A stretch of 64,000 nt of DNA, from NCBI RefSeq assembly GCF_000367365.1, contig NZ_BARF01000051.1, positions 1 through 64,000 of the forward strand, in the 5' to 3' direction. This DNA is from Streptomyces prunicolor NBRC 13075 (GTDB lineage Bacteria; Actinomycetota; Actinomycetes; Streptomycetales; Streptomycetaceae). Position numbers and translations under genes: made by a program. The notes below the pieces were generated by a model. That model was not told where the DNA came from. It was given only the letters and a program-made list of their open reading frames with translations, and made no database searches. Each line of letters begins with the position of its first letter. The first letter of the stretch is position 1. Of the stretch, positions 34,393 through 41,865 are shown piece by piece.

Positions 34393-36225
34393 ATGACCGT
34401 TCTCGCTGTCCAGCCGGGTGAGACACCGGCCGACGAGGAGCCCCCGGATACCGGCGAACGCCACCGGCTGACCGCCCTCGGCGGGTTCGCCGCCCTCTTC
34501 CTGGACGCCATGGCGTCGGTCGCGTACGGCCCCGAGGCTATCGTCCTCGTGCTGGCCGCCGCCGGTGCGCACGGGCTCGGCTTCACGCTGCCGGTCACGC
34601 TCGCCATCGCCGCTCTGCTCGCGGTGCTCGTCGCGTCGTACCGGCAGGTCATCGCGGCCTTCCCGGACGGCGGCGGCTCGTACGCGGTGGCGAAGACCCA
34701 CCTGGGCGCGCGGACGAGCCTGGTGGCGGCGGGCTCGCTGGTGCTGGACTACGTCCTGAACGTGGCCGTCGCCGTGACTGCCGGAGTCGCGGCGCTCACC
34801 TCGGCTTTCCCGTCGCTCTACGGTGAACGGGTGTGGCTCTGCCTGGCGGTGTTGACACTGGTAACAGCTGTGAACCTGCGTGGGATCGCCGAGTCGGCAC
34901 GGGTGTTCATCGTGCCGACCGTCGTGTTCATCGGCTCGATCTTCGTCCTGATTGTGATCGGCCTCTTTCGCGATGCGCCTGTGAACCGGGTCAACAGCGA
35001 GTCCGTGGTGACCGGCAATGTCACAAGCGTCGGTGTCCTGCTCCTGCTGAAAGCCTTCGCGTCCGGATGCAGCGCCCTCACCGGCGTCGAGGCCATCGCC
35101 AACGCCGTGCCCTCCTTCCGCGCACCCCGCGTGAAACGGGCCCAGCGCGCGGAGGTCGCCCTCGGCGCGGTGCTCGGCGTGATGCTGATCGGCCTGTCGG
35201 TCCTGATCTCCCGCTTCCACCTCCAGCCCGTCCAAGGAGTCACCGTTCTCGCCCAGCTCGCGGACGCCTCCCTCGGCCACAACTGGGCTTTCTACGTCAT
35301 CCAGTTCGCGACGATGATCCTGCTCGCCCTGTCCGCGAACACGTCGTTCGGCGGGTTGCCGGTGCTGCTGAAGCTGCTGGCCCGCGACAACTACCTCCCG
35401 CACGTCTTCGCCCTCAAGGCCGACCGCCAGGTGCACCGGCACGGGGTGCTCGCGCTGGCCGCGGTCTCGGCGGCCCTGCTGGTGTTCTCCGGCGGTGACA
35501 CCAACACCCTCGTGCCGCTCTTCGCGATCGGCGTCTTCGTCGGCTTCACCGTCGCGCAGGTCGGCATGGTCCGGCACTGGCGCGGCGAACGGGGCACCGG
35601 CTGGCGCGGAAAGGCTCTCCTGAACGGTTTCGGCGCGGTCCTCACCGGCGTCGCGGCGGTCGTCGTCACCGCGAGCAAGTTCGACGACGGCGCCTGGCTG
35701 ATCGTGATCACCCTGCCGCTGCTGGTGCTGGCCTTCGAGACCGTGCACCGCGCGTACGCGCACATCGGCGAACGGCTCGGCCTCGGCCGCATCCCTGAAC
35801 CTCCGCACCGCGACCGTTCGGTGGTGATCGTGCCGGTCTCGTCCCTCTCCCGGCTCACCTCCGAGGCGCTGACGGCCGCGGCCTCCCTCGGCGACGAGGT
35901 CCGCGCGGTCACGGTCTGCTACCCGGACCCCGAGGACCGCGCCAACCTGCACGCCCTGGAACGCGCCTGGGCCCAATGGGACCCCGGTGTCCCCCTGGTC
36001 CAACTCGCCTGCGAGCGCCGCTCGTTGGGCCGCCCCATCGCCGCCTACGTACGAGACGTCTCGGCGACGGAACCGGACACCCGGGTCACCGTCCTGATCG
36101 CGGAGGTGGAGCCCGTACGGCTGTGGCAGCGGCTGCTCCAGAACCAGCGGGGGGCCGTGGTCGCCCATGCGGTACGGCGGGACACGGACGCGGTGATCTG
36201 CCGGCTGCGGTTCCGGCTGTTCTGA
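34393..36225 (+). CDS. KimA-like APC-superfamily potassium importer
   Basis: A 610-aa protein with about 12 membrane helices (about residues 25-440). The start of the core, FLDAMASVAYGPEAIVLVLA, and SYRQVIAAFPDGGGSYAVAK match the KimA/YdaO-type APC transporters, known as proton-coupled potassium importers in Bacillus. A cytosolic tail of about 160 residues contains VVIVPVSSLSRLTSEAL and RRDTDAVICRLRF. AAGGAG precedes the ATG. It lies just upstream of kdpFABC and shares the direct-repeat box. Substrate is inferred from family and context. Confidence 0.82.
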   Translation: MTVLAVQPGETPADEEPPDTGERHRLTALGGFAALFLDAMASVAYGPEAIVLVLAAAGAHGLGFTLPVTLAIAALLAVLVASYRQVIAAFPDGGGSYAVAKTHLGARTSLVAAGSLVLDYVLNVAVAVTAGVAALTSAFPSLYGERVWLCLAVLTLVTAVNLRGIAESARVFIVPTVVFIGSIFVLIVIGLFRDAPVNRVNSESVVTGNVTSVGVLLLLKAFASGCSALTGVEAIANAVPSFRAPRVKRAQRAEVALGAVLGVMLIGLSVLISRFHLQPVQGVTVLAQLADASLGHNWAFYVIQFATMILLALSANTSFGGLPVLLKLLARDNYLPHVFALKADRQVHRHGVLALAAVSAALLVFSGGDTNTLVPLFAIGVFVGFTVAQVGMVRHWRGERGTGWRGKALLNGFGAVLTGVAAVVVTASKFDDGAWLIVITLPLLVLAFETVHRAYAHIGERLGLGRIPEPPHRDRSVVIVPVSSLSRLTSEALTAAASLGDEVRAVTVCYPDPEDRANLHALERAWAQWDPGVPLVQLACERRSLGRPIAAYVRDVSATEPDTRVTVLIAEVEPVRLWQRLLQNQRGAVVAHAVRRDTDAVICRLRFRLF

Positions 36226-36264
36226 TCCCCGGGTGCGGTGCGCGCGCCCGGTTCGCGGCGTCGC

Positions 36265-36281
36265 CGTAAGAGTCGCGTCAA
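36265..36281 (+). promoter_or_regulatory. KdpE-like box, site 6
   Basis: CGTAAG-AGTCG-CGTCAA, 11-bp period, the distal of two boxes in front of the kdp operon, about 110 nt upstream of the first small ORF. Confidence 0.6.
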
Positions 36282-36296
36282 AGGCGTATGCGTCGC

Positions 36297-36313
36297 CGTA
36301 AGGGACCCGTCAA
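36297..36313 (+). promoter_or_regulatory. KdpE-like box, site 7
   Basis: CGTAAG-GGACC-CGTCAA, 32 bp (three turns) after site 6. Together they form a four-half-site array in the kdp promoter region. Confidence 0.6.
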
Positions 36314-36389
36314 CGGCGGCCGAATCCGGTCACAGGCGCGGTTACCTCTAAGCGTCCGTTCCATTCGCACCTCATTCCAGGAGCTCACG

Positions 36390-36473
36390 ATGGCCGATCT
36401 GGCCTTCGTCGTCACCACGATCGCGGTCTTCGCGTCGGTGGCCCTCGTCGCCAAGGGGGTGACGAAGCTGTGA
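36390..36473 (+). CDS. 27-aa membrane peptide upstream of kdpF
   Basis: A very small ORF (residues 1-10 MADLAFVVTT, then a hydrophobic stretch, ending GVTKL) encoding a single-pass hydrophobic peptide. AGGAG (36379-36383) is ideally placed 6 nt from the ATG, and the stop overlaps the kdpF GTG in a GTGA. It is therefore translated and coupled to kdpF. Its size and character resemble KdpF itself, suggesting a second lipid-like stabiliser of the KdpABC complex, or a leader peptide. Confidence 0.75.
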   Translation: MADLAFVVTTIAVFASVALVAKGVTKL

Positions 36474-36559
36474 CCGCCGAGAACATCGTCGGCCTCGTCG
36501 TGGCCGTCGCCCTGCTGGGCTATCTCGTCCTCGCCCTGATCTTCCCGGAGAGGTTCTGA
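36470..36559 (+). CDS. kdpF: Potassium-transporting ATPase subunit F
   Basis: A 29-aa single-helix peptide (VTAENIVGLVVAVALLGYLV, ending LIFPERF) with the characteristic YLxxALxxPERF end of KdpF. It stabilises the KdpABC complex in the membrane. The GTG at 36470 overlaps the upstream stop by 4 bp; kdpA follows 7 nt later. Confidence 0.9.
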   Translation: MTAENIVGLVVAVALLGYLVLALIFPERF

Positions 36560-36566
36560 GAGCGAT

Positions 36567-38246
36567 ATGGGTCCCGTCCTTGCCGGTGTGCTTCAGCTGA
36601 TCGCGCTCATAGCGGCGCTGGCGCTCGCCTACGTCCCGCTCGGCAACTACATGGCCAGGGTCTACTCCTCCGACAAGCACCTGCGGGTCGAGAAGTGGAT
36701 CTACAAGGGCATCGGTGCCGACCCGAACACCGAGATGCGCCGGCCCGCGTATCTGCGCGGCGTGCTCGCCTTCTCGGTGGTCGGTGTTCTCTTCCTCTAT
36801 CTGCTCCAGCGGATCCAGGGGATCCTGCCCGGCTCGTTGGGCTTCTCCTCCGTCAATCCGGCGCAGTCGTTCAACACGGCCGTGTCGTTCGTGACGAACA
36901 CCAACTGGCAGTCGTACTACGGCGAGCAGACCATGGGTCACGTCGTGCAGACCGCCGGGCTCGCCGTGCAGAACTTCGTCTCCGCGGCCGTCGGCATCGC
37001 CGTCGCGGTCGCTCTCGTACGCGGCTTCGCGCGCTCCCGTACCGGTGAACTCGGCAACTTCTGGGCCGACTTGGTGCGCGGCGTCATCCGCATCCTGGTA
37101 CCGCTCTCCGTCGTCGCCGCGCTCGTGCTCGTCGCGTGCGGCGCAATCCAGAACTTCTCCGGGATCCATGAAGTCGGGCAATTTTTTAATGGGCACAGCA
37201 TGGGCGGCCACCAGCAGTGGAACGGCGGCGCGGTCGCCTCGCAGGAGGCCATCAAGGAGGTCGGCACCAACGGCGGCGGGTACTTCAACGCCAACTCGGC
37301 CCACCCCTTCGAGAACCCGACGCCGTTCACCAACCTCTTCGAGATCTTCCTGCTGCTGGTCATCCCGTTCGCGCTGACCCGTACCTTCGGCGTGATGGTC
37401 GGCTCCATCAAGCAGGGCTACGCGATCCTCGCCACCATGGCCACCATCTGGGTCGGTTTTGTCGCCCTGATGATGTGGACCGAGTTCGCCCACCACGGCG
37501 CGGCGCTCCAGGCCGCCGGCGGTGCGATGGAGGGCAAGGAGACCAGGATCGGCGTCGGTGCCTCCTCGATCTTCGCGGTGTCGACGACGCTGACCTCGAC
37601 GGGCGCGGTGGACTCCTTCCACTCCTCGTTCACCGGTCTCGGCGGCGGAATCACCATCCTGGGCATGCAGTTGGGCGAGATCGCACCCGGTGGTACCGGC
37701 TCCGGGCTGTACGGAATGCTGATCATGGCCGTCATCGCGGTGTTCATCGCCGGGCTGATGGTCGGCCGTACACCCGAGTACCTGGGCAAGAAGATCGGCA
37801 CCCGCGAGATGAAGCTCGCGGCCTGCTACATCCTGATCACCCCGGCCCTGGTCTTGATCTTCGCGGCCGCCTCCATGGCGCTGCCGACCCCGCCGCACTC
37901 CATGCTCAACTCCGGCGCGCACGGCTTCTCCGAGGTGCTGTACGCCTTCACCTCCGCCGCCAACAACAACGGCTCGGCCTTCGCCGGTCTGAACGCGAAC
38001 ACCGACTGGTTCAACACCATGACCGGACTCGCGATGGTGCTCGGCCGCTTCCTGCCGATGGTGTTCGTGCTGGCCCTGGCCGGTTCGCTCGCCGAGCAGA
38101 AGCCGGTGCCGGTCACGGCAGGAACCCTGCGCACCGAAAAGCCGCTGTTCACCGGCCTGTTGGTGGGCGCGATCCTCATCATCACCGGTCTGACCTACTT
38201 CCCGGCGCTGGCGCTGGGACCGCTGGCCGAGGGGCTGGCGTCATGA
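36567..38246 (+). CDS. kdpA: Potassium-transporting ATPase subunit A
   Basis: A 559-aa channel-like subunit that binds and conducts K+. It has about ten helices and four pore-loop repeats, with FVTNTNWQSY, the filter-like GTNGGGYFNANSAHPFENP, and SANNNGSAFAGLN. The length is normal. The stop overlaps the kdpB ATG (ATGA). Confidence 0.95.
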   Translation: MGPVLAGVLQLIALIAALALAYVPLGNYMARVYSSDKHLRVEKWIYKGIGADPNTEMRRPAYLRGVLAFSVVGVLFLYLLQRIQGILPGSLGFSSVNPAQSFNTAVSFVTNTNWQSYYGEQTMGHVVQTAGLAVQNFVSAAVGIAVAVALVRGFARSRTGELGNFWADLVRGVIRILVPLSVVAALVLVACGAIQNFSGIHEVGQFFNGHSMGGHQQWNGGAVASQEAIKEVGTNGGGYFNANSAHPFENPTPFTNLFEIFLLLVIPFALTRTFGVMVGSIKQGYAILATMATIWVGFVALMMWTEFAHHGAALQAAGGAMEGKETRIGVGASSIFAVSTTLTSTGAVDSFHSSFTGLGGGITILGMQLGEIAPGGTGSGLYGMLIMAVIAVFIAGLMVGRTPEYLGKKIGTREMKLAACYILITPALVLIFAAASMALPTPPHSMLNSGAHGFSEVLYAFTSAANNNGSAFAGLNANTDWFNTMTGLAMVLGRFLPMVFVLALAGSLAEQKPVPVTAGTLRTEKPLFTGLLVGAILIITGLTYFPALALGPLAEGLAS

Positions 38247-40387
38247 CCACCCGCATAGACAACCAAGAAAACCAAGCAAACCAAGAGGACTCGATGTCCA
38301 CTGCCACTCCGACCCGGGCGCCGCACAGCGATGTGCCGACCGGTCACAAGGACGAGGGACGGGTCGGTGCGGGACTGTTCGACCCGAAGCAGCTGATCAA
38401 GTCCCTGCCCGACGCGTGCCGCAAGCTCGACCCGCGGGTGATGGTCAAGTCGCCCGTGATGTTCGTGGTGTGGATCGGGTCCGTGCTGACCACGATCTTC
38501 TCCTTCAAGGACCCGGGCGACTGGTTCGGCTGGGCGATCAGCGCCTGGCTGTGGCTGACCGTCATCTTCGCCAACCTGGCGGAGGCCGTCGCCGAGGGCC
38601 GCGGCAAGGCGCAGGCCGACACCCTGCGCAAGGCCAAGACCGACACGGTGGCCCGGCGCCTCAACGGCACCGTCGAGGAGCAGGTGCCCGGCACCGAGCT
38701 GCGTATCGGCGACCTCGTGGTCTGCGAGGCCGGCGACATCATCCCCGGCGACGGTGACGTCGTAGAGGGCGTCGCGTCCGTCGACGAGTCCGCCATCACC
38801 GGCGAGTCCGCGCCCGTCATCCGCGAGTCCGGCGGCGACCGCTCGGCCGTCACCGGTGGTACGAAGGTCCTCTCCGACCGCATCGTCATCAAGATCACGA
38901 CGAAGCCCGGCGAGACCTTCATCGACCGGATGATCGCCCTGGTCGAAGGCGCCGCCCGGCAGAAGACGCCCAACGAGATCGCCCTGAACATCCTGTTGGC
39001 GTCCCTCACCATCGTCTTCCTGCTGGCCTGCGCCACGCTCCCGCCGTTCGCCGACTACGCGGGCACCCACCTCACGATGATCGTGCTGGTGGCCCTGTTG
39101 GTCTGCCTCATCCCGACCACGATCGGCGCGCTGCTCTCCGCGATCGGCATCGCGGGCATGGACCGCCTCGTCCAGCGCAACGTACTGGCCATGTCCGGCA
39201 GGGCAGTTGAGGCCGCGGGTGACGTCTCGACCCTTCTCCTCGACAAGACCGGCACCATCACCCTCGGCAACCGCCAGGCCTCCGAGTTCGTGCCCGTCCC
39301 CGGCACCACCGAGGCCGAACTCGCCGACGCCGCCCAGCTCTCCTCGCTGGCCGACGAGACGCCCGAGGGTCGTTCCATCGTCGTCCTGGCGAAGGAGAAG
39401 TACGGCCTGCGGGAGCGCCACCAGGGCGAGTTGGCGCACGCCGAGTGGATCGCCTTCACCGCGCAGACCCGTATGTCGGGTGTGGACGTCGACGGGCGCA
39501 AGATCCGCAAGGGCGCGGCCGGTTCGGTCGTCACCTGGGTCCGGGAGCGGGGCGGCCAGGTGTCCGAGGACGCCGGCGCGCTCACCGACCGGATCTCCGC
39601 GGCCGGCGGTACCCCGCTGCTCGTGGCGGTCGAAGACACCGAAGGCGCACGGGTGTTGGGCGTCATCCACCTCAAGGACGTCGTCAAGGCGGGCATGCGC
39701 GAACGGTTCGACGAGCTGCGCCGCATGGGCATCAAGACCGTCATGATCACCGGCGACAACCCGCTGACCGCCAAGGCGATCGCCGAGGAGGCGGGCGTCG
39801 ACGACTTCCTCGCGGAGGCGACTCCCGAGGACAAGATGGCGCTCATCAAGCGGGAGCAGGCCGGCGGCAAGCTGGTCGCGATGACCGGTGACGGCACGAA
39901 CGACGCGCCCGCGCTGGCCCAGGCGGACGTCGGCGTCGCGATGAACACCGGTACGTCGGCCGCGAAGGAGGCCGGCAACATGGTCGACCTCGACTCGAAC
40001 CCGACCAAGCTCATCGAGATCGTCGAGATCGGCAAGCAACTCCTCATCACCCGGGGCGCGTTGACGACGTTCTCCATCGCCAACGACGTCGCGAAGTACT
40101 TCGCGATCATCCCGGCGCTGTTCGCGGCCGTCTACCCGGGCCTGGACAAGCTCAACATCATGCACCTGGCCTCGCCCGACTCCGCGATCCTCTCCGCGGT
40201 CATCTTCAACGCGCTGGTCATCATCGCGCTGGTCCCGCTCTCCCTGCGGGGCGTGCAGTACCGGCCGGTCAGCGCCGACAAGATGCTCCGCCGCAACCTC
40301 GGGATCTACGGCATCGGCGGCCTGATCGCCCCCTTCGTCGGCATCAAGATCATCGACCTCCTCATCTCCCTCATCCCCGGGCTGTAA
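38243..40387 (+). CDS. kdpB: Potassium-transporting ATPase subunit B (P-type ATPase)
   Basis: The catalytic P-type ATPase, 714 aa. It has the TGES loop (SAITGESAPVIRES, about residue 195), the phosphorylation motif DKTGTIT (about 335), TGDNPLTAKAIA and the GDGTNDAPAL hinge. ATG 38243 overlaps the kdpA stop; an ATG at 38294 behind AAGAGGA would give a shorter N-terminus. The first 17 residues are Asn/Gln-rich. Confidence 0.95.
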   Translation: MTTRIDNQENQANQEDSMSTATPTRAPHSDVPTGHKDEGRVGAGLFDPKQLIKSLPDACRKLDPRVMVKSPVMFVVWIGSVLTTIFSFKDPGDWFGWAISAWLWLTVIFANLAEAVAEGRGKAQADTLRKAKTDTVARRLNGTVEEQVPGTELRIGDLVVCEAGDIIPGDGDVVEGVASVDESAITGESAPVIRESGGDRSAVTGGTKVLSDRIVIKITTKPGETFIDRMIALVEGAARQKTPNEIALNILLASLTIVFLLACATLPPFADYAGTHLTMIVLVALLVCLIPTTIGALLSAIGIAGMDRLVQRNVLAMSGRAVEAAGDVSTLLLDKTGTITLGNRQASEFVPVPGTTEAELADAAQLSSLADETPEGRSIVVLAKEKYGLRERHQGELAHAEWIAFTAQTRMSGVDVDGRKIRKGAAGSVVTWVRERGGQVSEDAGALTDRISAAGGTPLLVAVEDTEGARVLGVIHLKDVVKAGMRERFDELRRMGIKTVMITGDNPLTAKAIAEEAGVDDFLAEATPEDKMALIKREQAGGKLVAMTGDGTNDAPALAQADVGVAMNTGTSAAKEAGNMVDLDSNPTKLIEIVEIGKQLLITRGALTTFSIANDVAKYFAIIPALFAAVYPGLDKLNIMHLASPDSAILSAVIFNALVIIALVPLSLRGVQYRPVSADKMLRRNLGIYGIGGLIAPFVGIKIIDLLISLIPGL

Positions 40388-40411
40388 CTTCTTGAAAGCG
40401 TGCTGAAGGCC

Positions 40412-41080
40412 ATGAACAACTCCGTTACGAACACAGCCCGGTTGCTCTGGGCGGGCCTGCGAGCGCTCCTCGTGTTGACTCTGGTCACAGGCGTGATCTA
40501 CCCGTTGGCCGTCACAGGTGTGGCCCAGGCGCTGTTCAACAACAAGGCGAACGGTTCGGAGATCAAGTCGGACGGCAAGGTCGTCGGCTCGTCCCTCATC
40601 GGGCAGTCGTACAACCTGCCGTTGAAGAAGGGCCAGGAGACCCCGGACCCGGACCTGAAGTGGTTCCAGGGCCGACCGGCCAACGGGCTGGGTGTGAACT
40701 CGATCAACACCCAGTACAAGCTGATCCTGTCCGGCGCCACCAATCTCTCCGCCGACAGCAAGGTCCTCGTCCAGCAGGTGAAGGACGCCAAGGCAGCCGT
40801 CATCAAGGACAACTCGGTGCCCGGCTACACGGTCAAGGCGTCCCAGGTGCCCGCCGACGCGGTCACCTCCTCCGGCTCCGGCCTCGACCCGGACATCTCC
40901 CCGGCGTACGCGGACCTCCAGGTCCACCGCATCGCCGAGAAGAACGGCGTGTCCGTCGCCCAGGTGCAGAAGCTGGTCGACGAGCACACCGACGGCCGCA
41001 CCCTCGGCTTCATCGGCGAGCCGACGGTGAACGTGCTGGAGCTCAACATCGCGCTCAAGTCCCTTGTGACGAAGAGCTGA
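40412..41080 (+). CDS. kdpC: Potassium-transporting ATPase subunit C
   Basis: A 222-aa subunit with one N-terminal membrane helix (about 14-34: LLVLTLVTGVIYPLAVTGVAQ) and a soluble domain with SLIGQSYNLP, WFQGRP and DPDISPAYADLQVHRIA. It supports K+ and ATP binding by the complex. The start is ATG 40412; a GTG at 40400 in the same frame is possible and neither has a strong ribosome binding site. Confidence 0.93.
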   Translation: MNNSVTNTARLLWAGLRALLVLTLVTGVIYPLAVTGVAQALFNNKANGSEIKSDGKVVGSSLIGQSYNLPLKKGQETPDPDLKWFQGRPANGLGVNSINTQYKLILSGATNLSADSKVLVQQVKDAKAAVIKDNSVPGYTVKASQVPADAVTSSGSGLDPDISPAYADLQVHRIAEKNGVSVAQVQKLVDEHTDGRTLGFIGEPTVNVLELNIALKSLVTKS

Positions 41081-41100
41081 TGGCGTTACGCGACCGGCAG

Positions 41101-41143
41101 GGGAGTCGGCGGCCCGGGAGAGATCCCGGCGCCGCCGACTCCC
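41101..41143 (+). terminator. Strong hairpin between kdpC and kdpE
   Basis: GGGAGTCGGCGGC (41101-41113) pairs perfectly with GCCGCCGACTCCC (41131-41143), with an inner CCGGG/CCCGG extension and an AGAGAT loop. There is no T-tract. It probably lowers read-through from kdpFABC into kdpED or protects the 3' end. Confidence 0.7.
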
Positions 41144-41180
41144 GCCGCCATGCCAGGGACCACACGAAAGGCACACCCCC

Positions 41181-41864
41181 ATGACACGGGTGCTGGTGGT
41201 GGAGGACGACCCGCAGCTCGTACGGGCCCTCGTGATCAACATGCAGGCCCGGCAGTACGGCGTCGACGCGGCCCCCGACGGCGCAACCGCGCTCCGGCTC
41301 GCGGCCATGCGGCAGCCGGACGTCGTGATGCTCGACCTCGGACTGCCCGACATGGACGGCGTCGACGTCATCAAGGCGCTGCGCGGCTGGACCCGGGTCC
41401 CGATCCTGGTGCTGTCGGCCCGGCAGGCCTCGGACGAGAAGGTCGCCGCCCTCGACGCGGGCGCCGACGACTACATCACCAAGCCGTTCAGCATGGACGA
41501 ACTCCTCGCCCGGCTACGGGCCGCGGTCCGCCGCGTCGAGGACGTGCCGCTCGCTCCGACGACCACCCTGGTCACCACCGACGACTTCACCATCGACCTG
41601 CTCGCCAAGCGCGCCACCCGCGGCGGCCACGACATCCGCCTCACCCCCACCGAGTGGCATCTGCTGGAGATCCTCATCACCAACCCGGGCCGCCTCGTAA
41701 CGCAGAAGTACCTGTTGCAGGAGGTGTGGGGGGTGTCCCAGAGCAACAAGACCAACTATCTCCGGGTCTACATGGCCCAGTTGCGCCGGAAGTTGGAGGG
41801 GGACCCGTCGAGCCCCCGCTATCTGATCACCGAGCCCGGCATGGGCTACCGCTTCGAAGGATGA
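41181..41864 (+). CDS. kdpE: KdpE response regulator
   Basis: A 227-aa OmpR/PhoB-family regulator. The receiver domain (1-115) has its phospho-acceptor in MLDLGLPD (about D54) and the switch Lys in ITKPFS. The winged-helix DNA-binding domain (about 130-227) contains LTPTEWHLLEIL and TNYLRVYMAQLRRKLE. Members of this family bind 11-bp-period direct repeats, which fits the boxes listed in this island. It is followed after 1 bp by kdpD. Confidence 0.94.
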   Translation: MTRVLVVEDDPQLVRALVINMQARQYGVDAAPDGATALRLAAMRQPDVVMLDLGLPDMDGVDVIKALRGWTRVPILVLSARQASDEKVAALDAGADDYITKPFSMDELLARLRAAVRRVEDVPLAPTTTLVTTDDFTIDLLAKRATRGGHDIRLTPTEWHLLEILITNPGRLVTQKYLLQEVWGVSQSNKTNYLRVYMAQLRRKLEGDPSSPRYLITEPGMGYRFEG

Positions 41865-41865
41865 C

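Noticed and set aside
38195..41374. 1059-codon open frame on the minus strand opposite kdpB and kdpC
   Set aside because: It is the antisense shadow of conserved genes; its composition (Val, Asp, Gly, Arg) is an artefact of third-position GC.
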